Shown here in pieces: positions 24,177 to 32,553 of a stretch of 64,000 bases of DNA. The stretch covers positions 62,001-126,000 of the forward strand of contig NZ_FOCZ01000013.1 in the NCBI RefSeq assembly GCF_900110245.1, read 5' to 3'. A program made the position numbers and the translations under genes. The notes beneath the pieces were generated by a model. It was not told the origin of the DNA, searched no databases, and was given only the letters and a program-made list of their open reading frames with translations. Position 1 is the first letter of the stretch. Each line of letters begins with the position of its first letter. This stretch comes from Niastella yeongjuensis (GTDB lineage: Bacteria; Bacteroidota; Bacteroidia; Chitinophagales; Chitinophagaceae).

Positions 24177-25178
24177 TTATTGTATTGATACCTTACACTG
24201 ATACACATTTTTGATACCTGGCGCTGAGATCCGTACGCAATAAACACCAGGCGCCCAGTTATTTCGTGTGGGAATGGTAACCGTTTGTTCCTTTGTTGCC
24301 ATTGTTAATGGCTGTACAATCATTACTTCGCCCTGCACGTTCAACAACTCCATTTTATACTCACCTGCCTTTTTTAAGGAAAGATCTGCTTTAATATTAT
24401 TTCCTTTCACAACCGGGTTTGGATATATTTTGATATCATTTTTAAAGATCGCCGGCTTCCAGTCGTTTATTATTTTCTTTTTGGGTTTCTTATGAACAAC
24501 AGAATATCCGCCCACTATTACTACATCGCCAAGGGTTGCCGTGATCTCCTTTAATTTTATTTCCTGCCAGTTTGTACTACTATCTATTGTCACCATTTTC
24601 ATTTCATAACCAATATAAGAGACCGTTAATTCAACCGGTGTATTTCTATCAATCAATAAATTGAAACGCCCCAATGAATCAGTGTAAGAGCCTTTAGTTT
24701 GTCCCTTTACATGGTAATAAACACTGGCGCCTGCCAGCGGATTGTTAGCACTGTCAAGTACAATTCCTTTAATTTCTCTGGGAGGCGGCACAACAACAAC
24801 TCCTATACCGCCCATCATTTCCGGTGCCCTTTCCGGAATCAGTACTTCCTGCTTTTTCTTCTTCACCGGTTTTACCTGCGCATTTGCTTCTGTGACCAGC
24901 AGGGTAGCCAGCATGATATTCCACACATAAGCCCAGGTAAAACGTTTTTTAATTACTGTTGGCTGCAGCTCCTTATTCAGTTGGTCGTTCGAGAAACGGC
25001 CACAGGTATGCTGAGATGCTTTTGAAAAATAATCCAGGAGCTCTTTATCGGTCATTAAGGTAAAATCAACTACTGTTTTCTGACACGAACCACAAAAACG
25101 CCCTTGTTCATTTGGGGTCATGTTCTGCCAGTTCTCGTGGCAGGGTTCGGATATCCGTATTTGTATGGATTTGGACAT
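24177..25178 (-). CDS. Cys4-domain / membrane anchor / CarboxypepD_reg / sorting-domain-like protein, paralogue 2
   Basis: A 333-residue protein of unusual layout. Residues 1-70 form a small domain with Cys13, Cys29, Cys32 and Cys59 (EPCHENWQNM, FCGSCQK, TCGRFSND), probably zinc-binding. Residues about 82-100 are a hydrophobic stretch ending in an Ala-Gln pair, like an internal signal peptide or anchor. Residues about 140-230 form a carboxypeptidase-regulatory-like beta-sandwich (IKGIVLDSANNPLAG). The C-terminal 80 residues (IYPNPV and KMELLNVQGEV) resemble a type IX secretion sorting domain. It is a tandem duplicate of the gene at 25237-26301. The longest ORF starts at 25268, but ATG 25178 aligns exactly with the paralogue's start. 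Function unknown. Confidence 0.8.
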   Translation of the reverse strand: MSKSIQIRISEPCHENWQNMTPNEQGRFCGSCQKTVVDFTLMTDKELLDYFSKASQHTCGRFSNDQLNKELQPTVIKKRFTWAYVWNIMLATLLVTEANAQVKPVKKKKQEVLIPERAPEMMGGIGVVVVPPPREIKGIVLDSANNPLAGASVYYHVKGQTKGSYTDSLGRFNLLIDRNTPVELTVSYIGYEMKMVTIDSSTNWQEIKLKEITATLGDVVIVGGYSVVHKKPKKKIINDWKPAIFKNDIKIYPNPVVKGNNIKADLSLKKAGEYKMELLNVQGEVMIVQPLTMATKEQTVTIPTRNNWAPGVYCVRISAPGIKNVYQCKVSIQ

Positions 25179-25236
25179 AAGGCACGCTTTTAAATTAGAT
25201 GAAGATGGGTTTATAATTCCATAAAAGAAAAACGGC

Positions 25237-26301
25237 TTATTGTAACAATACCCGCGCTTCAAACACATTTTTCATTTTGGTTGACGAGATCCGGAGCCAG
25301 TATATACCAGCACTCCAATTCGTTTGTGTATACAAGTCGATCAGTTGCCCTTTTGTTTGTATGTACAAAGGTTGAGTAAGCATTACCTGTCCGGCTGTAT
25401 TCAGCAATTCCAGGTTATACTTACCAGTCAGGGGCAAATTCAATTTTGCCTGAATGTTATTGCCACGCATAACGGGGTTGGGATATACCTTAATATCATT
25501 CTTAAGTGCAGCTGGTATCAAGGTATTGACAGCTCTTTTAATTTTTTCGACGTTTGTCAAAGAGTAGCTTTTGCTAACCGCTCCACCCCAAAATACACGT
25601 TTCGTTGTGGATGCATATGCAATAACAGTGGCTGTTTCCAATTCCTCAATAGCCGGCTTAATTAAGATCTGCACATTTTTCAAGTCAGCGATTTTATCCA
25701 ATTGCATTGTTTGTTTCTCGTAACCAACACGGCTGACCTCCAGCTCTAAACCATTCTTATTGTCAACCTGCAATTGAAAATTACCTGAAGCATTGGCACT
25801 TGAGCCAATTTTGGTTCCTTTTATAGTGACACTGGTGCCCATTACCGGCAGGTTAGTCTGGGCATCCAGCACTACTCCTTTTACAGTAACCGGAATAACT
25901 GTTTCAACGGGATCTAACTTTGTGCTTGTCCAGCCAACAACCTGGGATCTTTCATTAATGGTAGTGTCAACCGGTTGCTTTTTGATCTGGGGTTTGCCCT
26001 GCGCGTATGTTTTGGTCACCAGCACCGAGGCCACCAATACATTCCACACATACGCCCAGGTAACCCGTTTCTTTGTGGGAGTTATGGTCATTTCCTTATT
26101 CAGCTGGTCGTTCGAGAAACGGCCACATACGTGCTGACTGGCTTTTGAAAAATAATCCAGCACTTCTTTATCGGTCATAACACTAAAATCCACCACTACT
26201 TTTTGGCAGGAACCGCAAAAACGGCCCTGTTCCTGTGGCGTCATGTTTTGCCAGTTCTCGTGGCAGGGTTCGGGTATGTTCAGGAGTAAAGATTTTGGCA
26301 T
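25237..26301 (-). CDS. Cys4-domain / membrane anchor / CarboxypepD_reg / sorting-domain-like protein, paralogue 1
   Basis: A 354-residue protein with the same architecture as the downstream gene. The four cysteines are at identical positions (13, 29, 32 and 59), and the first 70 residues are nearly the same (PCHENWQNMTP, FCGSCQKVVVDF, CGRFSNDQLNKE). Then come the hydrophobic segment at about 82-100 (WAYVWNVLVASVLV), a CarboxypepD_reg domain at about 140-215, a divergent middle, and a YPNPV-type C-terminal domain. The middle and the linker have diverged far more than the two ends. It lies 58 bp upstream of its copy and 140 bp from a divergent ECF sigma gene. The orientation implies a cytoplasmic Cys4 domain and a periplasmic or secreted remainder; the role is unknown. 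Confidence 0.8.
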   Translation of the reverse strand: MPKSLLLNIPEPCHENWQNMTPQEQGRFCGSCQKVVVDFSVMTDKEVLDYFSKASQHVCGRFSNDQLNKEMTITPTKKRVTWAYVWNVLVASVLVTKTYAQGKPQIKKQPVDTTINERSQVVGWTSTKLDPVETVIPVTVKGVVLDAQTNLPVMGTSVTIKGTKIGSSANASGNFQLQVDNKNGLELEVSRVGYEKQTMQLDKIADLKNVQILIKPAIEELETATVIAYASTTKRVFWGGAVSKSYSLTNVEKIKRAVNTLIPAALKNDIKVYPNPVMRGNNIQAKLNLPLTGKYNLELLNTAGQVMLTQPLYIQTKGQLIDLYTQTNWSAGIYWLRISSTKMKNVFEARVLLQ

Positions 26302-26441
26302 ACAGCAAGTATTTACAGGTAGATGTAGCCGCTGAAAGAATTACACACGCGAATTTGAAAAAAATGTAACCAATGCCTCCTGTAATCGTATTATTAAATA
26401 CCTACGCTACTTACTGTATCTTTTGTTAATTTTAGCCGGCG

Positions 26442-27035
26442 GTGGCATTCATAAAGAACATACCAACCAATGAGTTACCAGATAAAGAGCTGGTGAACCT
26501 GTATCGCACTTCGCGCAACATGGAGGTGCTGGCTGTTCTTTTTCAACGGTATATGGACCTCCTGTACGGCGTTTGCCTGAAGTACCTGAAACAGCCTGAA
26601 TCGGCCAAGGATGCCGTCATGCAAATTTTTGAGGAACTGGTGGCGAAACTGCCCAAACATGAGGTAGACAATTTTAAAAGCTGGCTGTACACCCTGGCTA
26701 AAAACTACTGCCTCATGCAGTTACGTACACCCAAAAACCTGAAAACAACGGAATTTAATCCAGACAGTATGCAATTAGAAGAAGAAATGCATCTGAATGG
26801 CATACAGCTGAAAGAGGAGAACCTGCAAAAGCTGGAACGTTGTCTGGAAACCTTATCAACAGAGCAAAAGAAAACAGTGGAATTGTTCTACCTGCAAAAT
26901 AAATGCTATAAAGAAATTGCCGGTGAAACGGGTATTGAATGGAATAAAGTTCGCAGCTTTATCCAGAACGGGCGGCGCAATTTGAAAATATGCATGGAAA
27001 AGGGCGTGGAATTGGAAATGAAGAATGTGAAATGA
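26442..27035 (+). CDS. RNA polymerase sigma factor, ECF type
   Basis: A 197-residue sigma-70 family protein with a GTG start at 26442. Region 2 is at about 30-95 (VLFQRYMDLLYGVCLKYL, SAKDAVMQIFEELVAKL, FKSWLYTLAKNYCLMQLR). Region 4 at about 130-185 contains TLSTEQKKTVELFYLQNKCYKEIAGETG. The next gene, 37 bp downstream, encodes a membrane protein that looks like its anti-sigma factor. A 15-base string TTTGTTAATTTTAGC upstream (about 26422-26436) also occurs upstream of the gamma-glutamyltransferase gene and may be promoter sequence. Targets may include the divergent Cys4 paralogues, but this is inference. Confidence 0.9.
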   Translation: MAFIKNIPTNELPDKELVNLYRTSRNMEVLAVLFQRYMDLLYGVCLKYLKQPESAKDAVMQIFEELVAKLPKHEVDNFKSWLYTLAKNYCLMQLRTPKNLKTTEFNPDSMQLEEEMHLNGIQLKEENLQKLERCLETLSTEQKKTVELFYLQNKCYKEIAGETGIEWNKVRSFIQNGRRNLKICMEKGVELEMKNVK

Positions 27036-27072
27036 GCAATTAAAAAGTAAAGCATGTATCTGGCACAATATA

Positions 27073-28533
27073 ATGAGCGACCATAAGGAACATATCACCT
27101 ATTCGGCAGCAGATATCCAACGATATGTGAAGGGGGAATTATCTGCCCGGGAAATGCACGCTATGGAAAAGGCGGCGCTGGATGATCCGTTTTTGGCCGA
27201 TGCCATGGAAGGTATGCAGCAGGCTTTTGAGGAACACGATGAAAGCCAGGTGATAGGTCAGCTGCAGCAATTACAACAACAATTCCAAACCCGCACCACC
27301 CCGGCCGCCAAAGTAGTGGCGTTTAAGCCATTCCGGTACTGGCAGGCAGTAGCTGCTGCTGTGGTGGTGATCATCACCGGGGTTTGGGTCTATAGCCTGT
27401 TGTCCGATTCTTCCTCAGAAAAAAGTGCGGCAACCGTAATTGCCAAAACAGAAGAGAAGAAAACACAGGCTCCCGTACCCGCACCTGCTGTACAGGAGGA
27501 AAAAGAAACTGCGCCCCCAGAAAGTACCAATTCAGCACCGGTAAAAAGTGAAGAAGCAAATACTAAAAAAGAAGCAGCACCAGCGCAGGGGTTCCGTAAT
27601 GCATCTGCCGATGCTCCCGTAACTGCCCAGGCAAAAATGCCGCCAGCAACACCTGTTGCAGAACAAAAAGAAGTTGCTTTATCCCGCTCCACATCCGCTG
27701 ATACGGCTAATCAGGATGTTTCCTATTGGGGAAGAATGAAAGATGCAGATAAAGCCGATGCCTATGCAAAACAGGAAACGGCTGCATCACCGATGGCAGC
27801 AGCTGCGGCACCTGATTTGAAAAGAGCCCGGAAAGAATCGGTTTATAATAACAACAACGTATTCAGAGACCGGGAAACAGAACTGATCACGATCCCCAAA
27901 AACAATAGCCCTAAAAAAGCGGTAGGTATTAACAACGAGCTTTCCGGCATTATCAAAGGGGTGGTAACTGATCAAAACAGCAATCCGATTCCCAATGCCT
28001 ACGTGCAGATAGCCAAAAACAATAATAATTTTGTTACTGATAAAGCCGGTTTCTTTAAAATACCGGTATCCGATTCAATAGTGGATGTGGCCGTTAATGT
28101 AACAGGTTATGGCACCCAGAATTTCAGACTGGAAAACAATGCCACCATAAACCAGTTACAATTACAACCGGCCAATGCAGCCATTTCGTCAAATGAGGCC
28201 GCCCGGTATAAAAACAGCCGATATAAAGCAGCCATTGCCAATAAATTGCCCAACAATATTGTACACGATGCAGAACCGGTTGGCGGCTGGGTAGCTTTTG
28301 ATCAGTACCTCGAAAAAAACAAAAAAACAACGCTCAGCAAGAGTGCTTCTGTTGGTCAGGTGATCGTTTCTTTTGAAGTAAACAGAAAAGGGGTATTATC
28401 CGACTATAAAATTGAACAATCACTCTCAAAGGCATACGACGACGAAGCCATCCGGCTTATTTTGCAAGGGCCGGGCTGGACGTTATTAAAAAAAGTACGC
28501 AAAGCCAGGGTAACCGTGATCGTACGATTTTAA
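27073..28533 (+). CDS. Anti-sigma-like membrane protein fused to CarboxypepD_reg and TonB C-terminal domains
   Basis: A 486-residue single-pass membrane protein. The cytoplasmic N-terminus (1-85) starts with YSAADIQRYVKGELSAREMHAME, a segment typical of anti-sigma factors that clasp an ECF sigma factor. One membrane segment lies at about 90-110. A long Ala/Pro/Lys/Glu-rich periplasmic linker (about 115-275) leads to a CarboxypepD_reg domain (about 290-360) and a C-terminal TonB-like domain (VGQVIVSFEVNRKGV, then EAIRLILQGPGW). TonB C-terminal domains normally contact receptors in the outer membrane, so this protein could link outer-membrane or envelope state directly to the sigma factor. The pairing with the upstream sigma gene is strongly suggested by the 37-bp gap. 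Confidence 0.85.
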   Translation: MSDHKEHITYSAADIQRYVKGELSAREMHAMEKAALDDPFLADAMEGMQQAFEEHDESQVIGQLQQLQQQFQTRTTPAAKVVAFKPFRYWQAVAAAVVVIITGVWVYSLLSDSSSEKSAATVIAKTEEKKTQAPVPAPAVQEEKETAPPESTNSAPVKSEEANTKKEAAPAQGFRNASADAPVTAQAKMPPATPVAEQKEVALSRSTSADTANQDVSYWGRMKDADKADAYAKQETAASPMAAAAAPDLKRARKESVYNNNNVFRDRETELITIPKNNSPKKAVGINNELSGIIKGVVTDQNSNPIPNAYVQIAKNNNNFVTDKAGFFKIPVSDSIVDVAVNVTGYGTQNFRLENNATINQLQLQPANAAISSNEAARYKNSRYKAAIANKLPNNIVHDAEPVGGWVAFDQYLEKNKKTTLSKSASVGQVIVSFEVNRKGVLSDYKIEQSLSKAYDDEAIRLILQGPGWTLLKKVRKARVTVIVRF

Positions 28534-28603
28534 TGCTCCGTTCATCCAACATTCCTCCTGTATATTTCTATTATAGCTTACTTTCGCGGCAAATTCATTC
28601 GTC

Positions 28604-29440
28604 ATGAGAAAGACATGTTTGATTGTATGCTTGCTTGCATTTGCTATTGCTACCAACGCGCAATTAAAAACACCCGCTCCTTCGAGCACACAAACCATTA
28701 AGCAGGATTTCGGTCTCGGTTCTATTGAATTGTCATATAGCCGTCCCGGTATGAAAGGCCGCAAAATTTACGGTGACCTGGTGCCATTTGGTAAAGTATG
28801 GCGTACCGGTGCCAACGGTGCCACCACCCTTACCTTCACAGATGAAGTGATCATTGGTGGACAAAAAGTACCTGCCGGCAAATACGGTTTATTAACCATT
28901 CCCGACAAAGGTGCCTGGACCATCATCATCTCCAAACAGCTGGATGTTACGCAACCCGCTGCCTACAAACAAGAGAGTGATGTAGTGCGTGTACAGGCCA
29001 AACCCGTGGCAGTAAAAACAAAAGCGGAATCATTCACCATGCAATTCGCCAATGTTAAATCAAACAGCATTGAATTGCATATCATGTGGGACCTTACAGA
29101 TGTAACTTTACCCATCACCAATGACATCGATTCCAAAATAATGGCTCAGATCGATGACGCCATGAAAACAGAAAATGATAAAACGCCTTATTTCTCTGCC
29201 GCCATGTATTATATGGAAAACGGTAAAGACCTGAACAAGGCTTTGGATTGGTTCAATAAAGCGGTTGCACAGAATCCCAAAGCTTTCTGGGCCTTTTATC
29301 AACGCGCTAACTGCATGGCCAAACTGGGTAAAAAACAGGAAGCCACTGAATCAGCCAACAAGTCAATTGAACTGGCCAAAGAAGCCAAAAATGATGATTA
29401 TGTAGCCCTGAACACAAAATTATTGGCTACACTTAAGTAA
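28604..29440 (+). CDS. DUF2911 domain protein with C-terminal TPR-like repeats
   Basis: A 278-residue exported protein. A signal peptide (about 1-19, ending NAQ) is followed by a DUF2911 domain at about 30-175, recognised by GSIELSYSRPGMKGRKIYG, LVPFGKVWRTGANGATTL and PAGKYGLLTIP. The C-terminal 80 residues contain tetratricopeptide-like helices (DWFNKAVAQNPKAFWAFY). DUF2911 is frequent in Bacteroidota and has no known activity. A TTACTTTCG string about 25 bp upstream resembles the TAnnTTTG promoter box. A strong terminator follows, so it is monocistronic. Confidence 0.9.
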   Translation: MRKTCLIVCLLAFAIATNAQLKTPAPSSTQTIKQDFGLGSIELSYSRPGMKGRKIYGDLVPFGKVWRTGANGATTLTFTDEVIIGGQKVPAGKYGLLTIPDKGAWTIIISKQLDVTQPAAYKQESDVVRVQAKPVAVKTKAESFTMQFANVKSNSIELHIMWDLTDVTLPITNDIDSKIMAQIDDAMKTENDKTPYFSAAMYYMENGKDLNKALDWFNKAVAQNPKAFWAFYQRANCMAKLGKKQEATESANKSIELAKEAKNDDYVALNTKLLATLK

Positions 29441-29457
29441 TTCTTTTTCATACTCTT

Positions 29458-29494
29458 AAAAGGGCCTCCCGGATACCGGGAGGCCCTTTTTTTT
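29458..29494 (+). terminator. Strong intrinsic terminator after the DUF2911 gene
   Basis: Perfect 15-bp stem AAAAGGGCCTCCCGG / CCGGGAGGCCCTTTT (29458-29490) with a 3-base loop, continued as a T-run to 29494. Confidence 0.95.
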
Positions 29495-29518
29495 GGCTGG
29501 AATAAAACAATGTCCTAA

Positions 29519-29540
29519 ATTACGTAATCAATTACATAAT
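29519..29540. promoter_or_regulatory. Candidate operator: two ATTACRTAAT boxes
   Basis: The palindrome ATTACGTAAT (29519-29528) is followed with 12-bp spacing by ATTACATAAT (29531-29540), 10 bp before the ATG of the MarR-GNAT gene. Paired AT-rich palindromes just upstream of a MarR-type gene are typical autoregulatory operators. This is a pattern match only. Confidence 0.4.
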
Positions 29541-29550
29541 TAATTAAACA

Positions 29551-30501
29551 ATGGACTTTTATAACAATGCCGGAAAGATGGCACTCGGCAGCCGGTTACG
29601 CCGGTTAAGTGATCAGATCACAGAGGATGCCGGCCAGGTGTACAAAATGTACAATGTATCATTACAACCTAAATGGTTCCCGGTTTTTCATGCGCTTTCG
29701 CAGGGCACCGATAAAACCATTACTGCTATTGCAGAGGAGATCGGTCACTCACACCCTTCCGTAAGTACTATTATCAGGGAAATGGTAAAACAGGGTATTG
29801 TACTTGAAAAAAAGGATAAACAGGATGGCCGGAAGAATGTGATTGGGCTTTCCAAAAAAGGAAAAGAGATCGTAAAAGATATTACCCCCCAATACAAAGA
29901 TGTGACGGCAGCCATTGAAGACGCGCTGGCACAAACCCACTATGATCTTTGGAAGGCTATTGAGGAATGGGAGTTTTTATTAAACCAGAAGTCATTACTA
30001 CGCAGGGTGCAGGAACAAAAAAAGCGACGCGAAAGCCAGGATGTACAGATCGTGGATTACACCGCTGCTTACCAGGAGGCCTTCAAACAATTGAATGAAG
30101 AATGGATCTCGAAATATTTTAAGATGGAAGCGGCCGATCATAAAGCGCTGGACAATCCACAAAAAAACATCATCGACAAAGGCGGATACATCCTGGTAGC
30201 CTTGTATAACAACGAACCGGTGGGCGTTTGCGCCCTGATAAAAATGGATGACCCCGATTATGAATATGAATTGGCCAAGATGGCGGTATCACCTGCTGCA
30301 CAAGGTAAAAGTATTGGCTGGCTATTGGGCAAAGCAGGAGCCGAAAAAGCCCGTTCACTGGGCGCTAAGAAGCTCTATCTCGAAAGTAATACCATTTTGC
30401 AACCTGCCATTAGCCTCTATTACAAATTAGGGTTTCAGAAAGTGGTAAGAAGGGCAACACCTTATGAACGGTGTAATATTCAGATGGAGTTGGTTTTTTA
30501 G
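29551..30501 (+). CDS. MarR-type winged-helix regulator fused to a GNAT acetyltransferase
   Basis: A 316-residue fusion. Residues about 1-150 are a MarR-like winged helix (AIAEEIGHSHPSVSTIIREM recognition helix, then the DGRKNVIGLSKKG wing). Residues about 165-316 are a GNAT domain with the acetyl-CoA loop in AVSPAAQGKSIGWLLGKAG and a typical C-terminus (ISLYYKLGFQKV). Such fusions are known in Bacteroidota and other phyla and are annotated as bifunctional regulators; the acetyl acceptor is not known. The TAG stop (30499-30501) lies in an octamer array that also holds the stop of the convergent symporter. Confidence 0.92.
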   Translation: MDFYNNAGKMALGSRLRRLSDQITEDAGQVYKMYNVSLQPKWFPVFHALSQGTDKTITAIAEEIGHSHPSVSTIIREMVKQGIVLEKKDKQDGRKNVIGLSKKGKEIVKDITPQYKDVTAAIEDALAQTHYDLWKAIEEWEFLLNQKSLLRRVQEQKKRRESQDVQIVDYTAAYQEAFKQLNEEWISKYFKMEAADHKALDNPQKNIIDKGGYILVALYNNEPVGVCALIKMDDPDYEYELAKMAVSPAAQGKSIGWLLGKAGAEKARSLGAKKLYLESNTILQPAISLYYKLGFQKVVRRATPYERCNIQMELVF

Positions 30502-30524
30502 TTTATTAGTTATTGCGTTTTTAG
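30493..30524. repeat. Octamer array shared by two convergent gene ends
   Basis: Four octamers in register (GTTTTTTA, GTTTATTA, GTTATTGC, GTTTTTAG). The first two supply the TAG stop of the MarR-GNAT gene, and the third supplies the TAA stop of the symporter on the other strand. The gap between the genes is only 8 bp. Confidence 0.75.
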
Positions 30525-32258
30525 TTTGGGTTGCGTTGGCGCTGTTTTATTTTTCGCAAAAAATAATATATGCGCCAGGCTTGCATATACCACCACGCAA
30601 ACAGCGCCGACTACATTCAACCATAAAAACGAAAACAGGTTAAGGCTATAGACAACAATTACCGTTATTTCAGCTAAGATAGCACCGGTAAAAACAGCAC
30701 TACCGCCTACCCTTTTCAGATAAAAGGCAACCAGAAAGATACCCAGGATAGTACCATAAAACCAGGAACCAAGGATGTTCACGGCTTCAATTAAACTGTT
30801 ACCCAGGTTATAGCTGAACTGGGCTACCACAATACAAAACAGCCCCCAGATCAACGCATAGGTTTGCGACCAGCGGTATTCCTGCAAAGGCGTAGCTGCC
30901 TTCTTTCTAAGGCGTTTATGAAAATCAACCATAGTACAGGATGCCAGCGCATGTAAGGCCGCAGCTATACTACTCCAGGAGGCCAGAAAGATAATGGCTA
31001 TGATAAGTCCTACCAGGCCATTGGGCAAATAGTCGCCTACAAACCGTAAAAAAATGTAATTGGTATCATTGCCTTCACTATCGGGAATGGTTTTCTTTAC
31101 AATGTTCTGAATGGAATCACGCACCACCTGGGCCTGCTGTTGCTGCTCCTGTAATTTGGTACGCAACTGATCAACCGCCGGTTTATTATCCTGCTGTAAC
31201 GCAGTTCCCAGGGCGGTTACTGTTTTTCTTTTCTCATCCTGGATCTGCTGGAACTGCTGGTCAGCAGCTGCAAATTCCCTGGCATTCACACTTTGCTTAA
31301 CTGTTTTTTCCTGCGCCAGGTTAAAATAAGCCGGAGCTTTATTGAACTGGTAAAAGGCAAATAAAAAAACACCAATAAGCAGGATGCAAAACTGTAATGG
31401 TACTTTTACCAGTCCATTCATCAACAGGCCTATCTTGCTTTCCTGTTCGTTACGAGCCGTTAAATAGCGGCCTACCTGGCTTTGATCGGTACCGAAATAA
31501 CTCACGGCCAAAAAGAACCCGCCTATTACACCACTCCAGATATTGTATTTGTCTTTCCAGTCGAATCCTTTATCGGTAACGCCCGTTGTAATTACATTCA
31601 ACCGGCCCGATTTACCCCCTATATGTAATGCCTCTGTTATGCCTATGCCCTGTGGTAACATTTTCAGCGCCCACCAGGCGGCAATAAACATGGCAGCATA
31701 GATAATAATAAACTGCAGCTGCTGGGTATAGGCTACTGCCTTGGCGCCACCGCTTACGGTATAAATGATCAGCAGGCCACCCATGAATAAATTCGTAAAC
31801 AAAATATCCCAGCCAAGCATGCTGTGCAACACAATCGCAGGGGCAACAATACTGATACCGGTTGAGATGCCGCGTGATAACAGGAATAAAAAAGAGGTCA
31901 GCAAACGGGTCTTTACATCAAACCGTTGTTCCAGGTACTCGTAGGCTGTAAATATCTTTAATTTGTGAAAAACGGGGACAAACGCTATACACACCACCAC
32001 CATGGCAAATGGCAGCCCGAAATAATATTGTACGAACCGCATTCCATCGCTGTATGCCTGACCGGGCGCCGTTAAAAACGTGATGGCGCTTGCCTGTGTG
32101 CCCATGATACTGAGCAGCACGATCCACCAGGGCATTTGCCGGTCGCTTAATAAATATCCCTCCAGGTTTTTTGACGTACGGCTACGGTATACCCCATACA
32201 CAATAATGAGTGTAAGGGTAAGTATAAGCACCGTCCAGTCTAACCGGGAAAAATTCAT
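30510..32258 (-). CDS. Sodium:solute symporter (SSS family) with a Gln-rich periplasmic or cytoplasmic insertion
   Basis: A 582-residue transporter with about 13 hydrophobic segments. Family landmarks are the N-terminal YLLSDRQMPWW segment, GTQASAITFLTAPGQAY and a sodium-site-like region around SYFGTDQSQVGRYLTA. An insertion of about 75 hydrophilic residues between two membrane segments (about 330-400) is rich in Gln, Lys and Glu and looks like a coiled coil. The substrate may be a sugar, a sialic-acid-like compound or an organic acid. The longest ORF begins at 32339, but ATG 32258 overlaps the stop of the upstream microprotein by ATGA, so 32258 is the coupled start. Fourth gene of the M14/PIG-L operon. 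The stop lies in an octamer array. Confidence 0.9.
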   Translation of the reverse strand: MNFSRLDWTVLILTLTLIIVYGVYRSRTSKNLEGYLLSDRQMPWWIVLLSIMGTQASAITFLTAPGQAYSDGMRFVQYYFGLPFAMVVVCIAFVPVFHKLKIFTAYEYLEQRFDVKTRLLTSFLFLLSRGISTGISIVAPAIVLHSMLGWDILFTNLFMGGLLIIYTVSGGAKAVAYTQQLQFIIIYAAMFIAAWWALKMLPQGIGITEALHIGGKSGRLNVITTGVTDKGFDWKDKYNIWSGVIGGFFLAVSYFGTDQSQVGRYLTARNEQESKIGLLMNGLVKVPLQFCILLIGVFLFAFYQFNKAPAYFNLAQEKTVKQSVNAREFAAADQQFQQIQDEKRKTVTALGTALQQDNKPAVDQLRTKLQEQQQQAQVVRDSIQNIVKKTIPDSEGNDTNYIFLRFVGDYLPNGLVGLIIAIIFLASWSSIAAALHALASCTMVDFHKRLRKKAATPLQEYRWSQTYALIWGLFCIVVAQFSYNLGNSLIEAVNILGSWFYGTILGIFLVAFYLKRVGGSAVFTGAILAEITVIVVYSLNLFSFLWLNVVGAVCVVVYASLAHILFFAKNKTAPTQPKLKTQ

Positions 32259-32380
32259 GCGAAATGTTTTGTGAACAAATAAAATAAAACCATCAGCAAC
32301 AACAGAAACCCAATCACCAGCCAGTACCAGTAACGCCACTTTTTAAACACGGGTATTTTTTCCTGTTGTATGGGTGACAT
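32255..32380 (-). CDS. 41-residue single-pass membrane microprotein
   Basis: Begins MSPIQQEKIPVFKKW, followed by a hydrophobic segment (about residues 18-36, WLVIGFLLLLMVLFYLF) and a short tail KHFA. The basic residues before the segment predict a cytoplasmic N-terminus. Its TGA stop overlaps the ATG of the symporter as ATGA, the classic sign of translational coupling, and it starts 11 bp after the stop of the 53-residue protein. It is too short for routine gene callers. It may be an accessory subunit of the symporter, but that is inference; I do not know a family. Confidence 0.75.
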   Translation of the reverse strand: MSPIQQEKIPVFKKWRYWYWLVIGFLLLLMVLFYLFTKHFA

Positions 32381-32391
32381 ATAAATACGTT

Positions 32392-32553
32392 TTACTTGCT
32401 ATTCTTTTTATTGGAAAAGATCATGACCACCATCATTACCAGTAATATGCCTAAAGCCAGTCCTATCGTTACTCTTTTGATCAGTTTGCCGAGAATAAGT
32501 CCTACGATAATAGCTATAATGAAAAACCATTCACGTTTTGATAATGAAGTCAT
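32392..32553 (-). CDS. 53-residue membrane microprotein
   Basis: Begins MTSLSKREWFFIIAI and contains two hydrophobic stretches (about residues 9-22 and 31-46) separated by the basic loop KLIKRVT, ending in a Lys/Asn-rich tail. Its ATG follows the TAG stop of the PIG-L deacetylase gene with no intervening base, and its stop is 11 bp before the next microprotein. Its position in an uninterrupted four-gene run on one strand supports it as a real gene. Function unknown; a helical-hairpin membrane protein. Confidence 0.72.
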   Translation of the reverse strand: MTSLSKREWFFIIAIIVGLILGKLIKRVTIGLALGILLVMMVVMIFSNKKNSK

